From contig CAJXBR010000022.1 in assembly GCA_913051755.1 (NCBI GenBank), positions 1-9,126 of the forward strand: a stretch of 9,126 bases of DNA, in the 5' to 3' direction. Below the pieces are notes generated by a model, which saw only the letters and a program-made list of their open reading frames with translations, was not told where the DNA came from and made no database searches. This stretch comes from an uncultured Flavobacteriaceae bacterium (lineage in GTDB: Bacteria > Bacteroidota > Bacteroidia > Flavobacteriales > Flavobacteriaceae). The position numbers and the translations under genes were made by a program. Below are positions 6,377 through 9,126 of this stretch, in pieces (within the stretch, counting starts at the first letter, position 1; every line of letters begins with the position of its first letter).

Positions 6377-7142
6377 TTAACTTGTTTTTTTCAATGACTT
6401 CAAGCGCTAAATTTAAGTAATTTTCAGCACCTTTACTTGTACTATCATAATCTAAAATAGATTCCCCATAACTAGGTGCTTCACCAATTTTCACATTCCT
6501 TTGAATTATGGTGTTAAAGACCATTTCGTGGAAGTGTTTTTTAACTTCGTCCACGACTTGGTTTGAGAGTCGTAGTCTGGAGTCATACATGGTGAGGAGC
6601 ATGCCCTCAATTTCTAAATTTTTATTGTGAATACGTTGCACACTCTTAATGGTATTGAGTAACTTTCCAAGACCCTCCAAAGCGAAGTATTCACACTGAA
6701 TAGGAATCAAAACAGAGTCTGATGTTGTAAGAGCGTTGAGTGTGAGAAGCCCAAGAGATGGTGCGCAATCGATGATTACAAAATCGTATTGTGAACGAAC
6801 ATCTTCCAATGCTTGAAAAAGCATGTATTCTCTGTTTGGCTTGTCAACAAGTTCGATTTCAACAGCAACCAAGTCGATGTGTGCAGGCACGATGTCAACA
6901 TTGATTGCAGGAACAGTTATTGTCGCCTCGCTTAGTGGAATGGAGTGTTCGAGTAATTGATAGGTTCCTTTGCTTTGTTTTTCAACATTAAGGCCAAGCC
7001 CCGAAGTAGCATTTGCCTGCGGATCGGCATCAATAAGCAATACTTTTTTTTCTAAAACACCTAAACTAGCTGCAAGATTGACAGCAGTTGTTGTTTTTCC
7101 AACGCCACCTTTTTGATTCGCAATGGCAATGATTTTTCCCAT
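6360..7142 (-). CDS. parA: Chromosome partitioning ATPase ParA (Soj-like)
   Basis: Deviant-Walker ATPase that binds the nucleoid and drives segregation of ParB-bound origins. From the ATG at 7142 it has 260 residues, and the family's usual start is restored: MGKIIAIANQ, then the deviant Walker A KGGVGKTT (11-18) with signature Lys11 and Lys16. LLIDADPQAN (35-44) is the switch I region and FVIIDCAPSLG (121-131) the Walker B segment. EYFALEGL (151-158) and RNVKIGEAPSYGE (215-227) are typical of chromosomal ParA. There is no N-terminal helix-turn-helix, as expected for the short Soj type. A start 9 nt further out (7151) would add only Met-Cys-Leu and is less likely. It overlaps parB by 17 nt and follows a 72-nt gap after the SDR gene, the largest in the array, so a promoter here is plausible. 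Confidence 0.97.
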   Translation of the reverse strand: MGKIIAIANQKGGVGKTTTAVNLAASLGVLEKKVLLIDADPQANATSGLGLNVEKQSKGTYQLLEHSIPLSEATITVPAINVDIVPAHIDLVAVEIELVDKPNREYMLFQALEDVRSQYDFVIIDCAPSLGLLTLNALTTSDSVLIPIQCEYFALEGLGKLLNTIKSVQRIHNKNLEIEGMLLTMYDSRLRLSNQVVDEVKKHFHEMVFNTIIQRNVKIGEAPSYGESILDYDSTSKGAENYLNLALEVIEKNKLNGKSK

Positions 7143-7214
7143 GAGGCACATTCTAAAAATGTATCTAAAAATACAATATCGCTGCGTTTAAAGGCACTTT
7201 AAAAGCAAAAAGAA
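7143..7214 (-). promoter_or_regulatory. 72-nt spacer before parA with direct and inverted repeats
   Basis: Two copies of TCTAAAAAT (plus-strand 7152-7160 and 7164-7172, 12 nt apart) lie just ahead of the parA start. TGTAT (7160-7164) and ATACA (7171-7175) form an inverted repeat around the second copy, and TTTAAAGGCACTTTAAA (7187-7203) is a perfect 7-bp palindrome with a 3-nt loop. The minus strand has a near match to the -7 consensus, TACATTTT (7163-7156), without a well-placed TTG. The region could hold the parA promoter and an operator, or a weak hairpin ending the SDR mRNA. AT-rich composition makes chance repeats likely. Confidence 0.25.
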
Positions 7215-8090
7215 TTACTTTTTTTTCAACATTGCTTTTTTTAGTATAGACCAGAGTGCTTTTGGGATTTTATCAAGCATATTAAATTGCCCTGCTCCTT
7301 TGAGCCACTCACCACCATCTAGCACAATCACTTCTCCGTTGAGGTATCCCCCAAAATCCGAAACCATGTAGGCTGCTAGGTTGGCCAACTCTTGATGATT
7401 ACCCACACGACCGAGAGGTACTTTTTTGGAAGGATCAAACTTTTTCACCAATGGCCCAGGCAATAATCGATCCCAAGCCCCTTTGGTGGGGAATGGTCCA
7501 GGTGCTATGGCGTTGAAACGCATACCATATTTTGACCATTCGACTGCCAAAGAGCGTGTCATGGCCATGACACCTGCTTTTGCAGTTGCAGATGGCACAA
7601 CATAGCCAGAGCCTGTAAAAGCATAAGTGGTAATGATGTTCAACACATTTACATTCTTTTGTTTTGTTTTGATCCAGTGTTTACCAAAAACCATAGTACA
7701 GTTTTTTGTTCCCTTGAGCACGATATCTACAATAGTATCAAAGGCATTACTAGACAGGTTTTCGGTAGGGGAGATAAAGTTCCCAGCTGCGTTGTTGAGC
7801 AGCACATCAATTGGACCAAAATGATCGGTGACTTGTTGGTGCATTTGTTGTACTTGCTCGTAATGTCTCACATCACACGCAACTGCAAAACACTCGCCAC
7901 CAGTCGATTCTCTTAACTCCTTGGCTGTTGCTTCAAGTTTTTCAATCTTACGTGAAGTGATAGCTACCTTTGCGCCAAGCTCCAAAAAATATGAAGTCAT
8001 CGCTTTACCTAAGCCACTTCCTCCTCCTGTTATTACAATAACTTTTCCTGCTAAACTCCCATCTCGGAGCATTTTATCGGTATTTGTCAT
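7215..8090 (-). CDS. SDR oxidoreductase, 2,4-dienoyl-CoA reductase type
   Basis: A short-chain dehydrogenase of 291 residues that most resembles mitochondrial-type NADPH-dependent 2,4-dienoyl-CoA reductase, an auxiliary enzyme of beta-oxidation of unsaturated fatty acids. The Rossmann fold has TGGGSGLG (21-28), Arg47 in TSRK where NADPH-specific enzymes bind the 2'-phosphate, and LLNNAAGNFISPTENLS (97-113), a phrase characteristic of this subgroup. The usual SDR YxxxK is absent: the motif reads SATAK (167-171), with Ser in place of Tyr, as in human DECR1 (SASAK). Tyr156 in ITTYAFTGSG matches the relocated catalytic Tyr of that enzyme, with Lys171 and Ser167. The C-terminus has LDGGEWLKGAG (257-267) and a basic tail. 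It starts 19 nt after the FtsB-like gene and ends 72 nt before parA. Exact substrate is inferred. Confidence 0.88.
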   Translation of the reverse strand: MTNTDKMLRDGSLAGKVIVITGGGSGLGKAMTSYFLELGAKVAITSRKIEKLEATAKELRESTGGECFAVACDVRHYEQVQQMHQQVTDHFGPIDVLLNNAAGNFISPTENLSSNAFDTIVDIVLKGTKNCTMVFGKHWIKTKQKNVNVLNIITTYAFTGSGYVVPSATAKAGVMAMTRSLAVEWSKYGMRFNAIAPGPFPTKGAWDRLLPGPLVKKFDPSKKVPLGRVGNHQELANLAAYMVSDFGGYLNGEVIVLDGGEWLKGAGQFNMLDKIPKALWSILKKAMLKKK

Positions 8091-8109
8091 AGGGTTAAAA
8101 ATACAATTT

Positions 8110-8436
8110 TTAAGAGGAAGTTTTTATGCTATCCCTAAATTCGACAATGAATATATCCTCATCTGCTTTTTTGAGATAGTATTGCTCTCTTCCAAACTTT
8201 TCTAGTTCGGTCGAATCTGATAATTTTTGTATAGTCGATCGATCTTCATCAATTTGACGAATCAGTTCTTTTTTCTGTTCCTCAAGGTCATTGATTTTGG
8301 ACTCTAGACTCCATAGGATTCGAAATGAATTGGTGTCAAAAAACATCATCCAAACAATAAAAAACACACTGACCAGCACATAGATGTTTGTGCCTAGCTT
8401 GAACCAGCTTGAATTACGAATCTCTTTTAAGTTCAC
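8110..8436 (-). CDS. Septum formation initiator family protein (FtsB/DivIC-like)
   Basis: A small bitopic membrane protein of 108 residues belonging to the FtsB/DivIC family, which joins FtsL and FtsQ/DivIB in the division complex and helps activate septal wall synthesis. It has a short cytoplasmic N-terminus, one membrane span at about 16-33 (TNIYVLVSVFFIVWMMFF), a coiled coil at about 42-72 (ESKINDLEEQKKELIRQIDE), and the conserved post-coil segment LEKFGREQYYLKKADEDIF (78-96). The first ATG overlaps the udk stop by 4 nt (ATGA), so translation is probably coupled. In Flavobacteriia I recall this gene regularly next to udk. FtsB and DivIC cannot be told apart from sequence alone. Confidence 0.9.
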   Translation of the reverse strand: MNLKEIRNSSWFKLGTNIYVLVSVFFIVWMMFFDTNSFRILWSLESKINDLEEQKKELIRQIDEDRSTIQKLSDSTELEKFGREQYYLKKADEDIFIVEFRDSIKTSS

Positions 8437-9038
8437 TTGATTAATTTACTGACCAATTTACAAAAAGAACCCAATCTAGACAGATCATCCTCGTTGTTGT
8501 CGAAAACATAATCAGACTCTTTTTTGAAGGGTTCAATATATGCATTGTGCATTGGTAATATCATCTCTCTAAATCGTTGGTTGACTTCATCGACTGTTCG
8601 ACTTCTGGTTTGAATATCCCTAGCAGTCCTTCTGCGCAAACGTGTTTCATCATCAGCTTCGATAAAAATAGTATGCGTGAACAGTTCTCGCAGTGGCGTA
8701 TGTGCAAAAATCAATATCCCTTCGACCAATATGGCTGGTTTTGGGATGATGCTTATGGATTGATCTGTACGCAAATGATCACTGTATGAATAGACTGGTG
8801 CCTGAACTGATTTGCCTTCTTGCAGCTGTTTGATTTGTGAAATAAACAAGTCATAATCTATGGCCTTTGGGTGGTCGTAATTTAATTGGCATCTTTCTTC
8901 AAAGCTAAGGGATTCATTGTCTTTATAATAAGAATCTTGTGATAATCGACAAACTGTATCAGCCGACAGATGATTAAAAGCAGCTTCAACTAAAGTTGTT
9001 TTGCCAGAGCCAGATCCACCACAAATACCTATGATCAT
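8433..9038 (-). CDS. udk: Uridine kinase
   Basis: Cytoplasmic kinase of pyrimidine salvage that phosphorylates uridine and cytidine to UMP and CMP. The 201-residue protein has the P-loop GGSGSGKTT (7-15), the substrate-side QDSYYKD (34-40), NYDHPKAIDYD (53-63), PVYSYSDHLR (81-90), the Walker B-like ILVEGILIF (103-111), and the lid RRRTARDIQTRSR (135-147). The lid has Ser where many homologues have Gly (RGR or RGY), a mild variant unlikely to abolish activity. The C-terminal YIEPFKKESDYVFDNNED (167-184) is typical of the family. Its ATG overlaps the stop of the upstream gene (ATGA), and its stop overlaps the next start, placing it inside an operon. Confidence 0.95.
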   Translation of the reverse strand: MIIGICGGSGSGKTTLVEAAFNHLSADTVCRLSQDSYYKDNESLSFEERCQLNYDHPKAIDYDLFISQIKQLQEGKSVQAPVYSYSDHLRTDQSISIIPKPAILVEGILIFAHTPLRELFTHTIFIEADDETRLRRRTARDIQTRSRTVDEVNQRFREMILPMHNAYIEPFKKESDYVFDNNEDDLSRLGSFCKLVSKLIK

Positions 9039-9124
9039 AACTTTACCTCACTCACTTTTTTAACGTATTGTTCATCAATAATCACATCTGAGGTGTTGCC
9101 CCAACTGTTTAAAATAAAATTTGT
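9035..9124 (-). CDS. C-terminal end of an unidentified protein (cut by window edge)
   Basis: The minus strand is open from the right edge to TGA at 9037-9035, giving the last 29 residues of a protein: it includes NSWGNTSDVIIDEQYVKKV and ends EVKL. The stop is embedded in the ATG of udk (ATGA), the same coupling seen twice more in this array, which supports a real gene rather than a chance frame. The other two minus-strand frames stop inside the fragment. The piece is too short for me to assign a family. Confidence 0.6.
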   Translation of the reverse strand, partial: TNFILNSWGNTSDVIIDEQYVKKVSEVKL

Positions 9125-9126
9125 GA

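Noticed and set aside
7143..7151. Upstream ATG at 7151 as the parA start
   Set aside because: It would only add Met-Cys-Leu; the family start MGKIIAIANQKGG begins at 7142.
7940..7965. CTTACGTGAAG as a possible parS site
   Set aside because: It shares the ACGT centre, but the flanks do not match the TGTTCCACGTGGAACA-type consensus, and it lies inside the SDR coding region. No CACGTG palindrome was found in the window.
1940..9126. Mobile element, horizontally acquired island or defence system
   Set aside because: All intact genes are recognisable core functions with similar composition. There are no transposase or integrase motifs, no terminal repeats and no attachment-site duplication.

Overview
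The window is a stretch of core chromosome from a low-GC member of the Bacteroidota, most likely Flavobacteriia. The evidence is the gene set and order (parA-parB-DUF5683-dapB-lepB-WbqC), the Bacteroidota-type signal peptidase I with membrane N-terminus and long insert, a DnaX without the zinc-module cysteines, the near absence of Shine-Dalgarno sites, and TAnnTTTG-type -7 boxes. I see no transposase, prophage, CRISPR array, tRNA gene or toxin-antitoxin pair.

Layout. Bases 1-1346 (minus strand) hold dnaX, the clamp-loader subunit, cut by the left edge after 448 codons. Facing away from it on the plus strand is rnpB, the type A RNase P RNA (1430-1713). The 83 bp between them carries two divergent -7 boxes. 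Bases 1767-1914 (minus strand) hold what reads as a decayed C-terminal piece of a VOC/glyoxalase-fold protein. From 1940 to the right edge every gene is on the minus strand and tightly packed. In transcription order these are the tail of an unidentified gene, udk, an FtsB/DivIC-like division protein, a 2,4-dienoyl-CoA reductase-type SDR, parA, parB, a DUF5683 membrane protein, dapB, lepB and a WbqC-family protein. Five junctions overlap by 4 to 17 nt; the only gap over 30 nt (72 nt) lies in front of parA.

How the genes fit together. ParA and ParB segregate the chromosome. The FtsB-like protein belongs to the division machinery. DapB makes the diaminopimelate/lysine precursor used in the cell wall. 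LepB processes exported proteins, and WbqC-family proteins are usually linked to surface polysaccharide. The array is thus a growth, envelope and segregation housekeeping cluster, with udk (pyrimidine salvage) and the dienoyl-CoA reductase (unsaturated fatty-acid degradation) as metabolic additions.

I did not find an undescribed multi-gene system. The best lead is a run of ten A residues in dnaX exactly where the clamp-loader core ends and the tau-specific tail begins. It is in phase with the A AAA AAG slippery heptamer, and both shifted frames stop within about 20 codons. A shorter gamma-like product made by slippage is therefore plausible. The VOC remnant and the apparently near-leaderless dnaX promoter are secondary leads.
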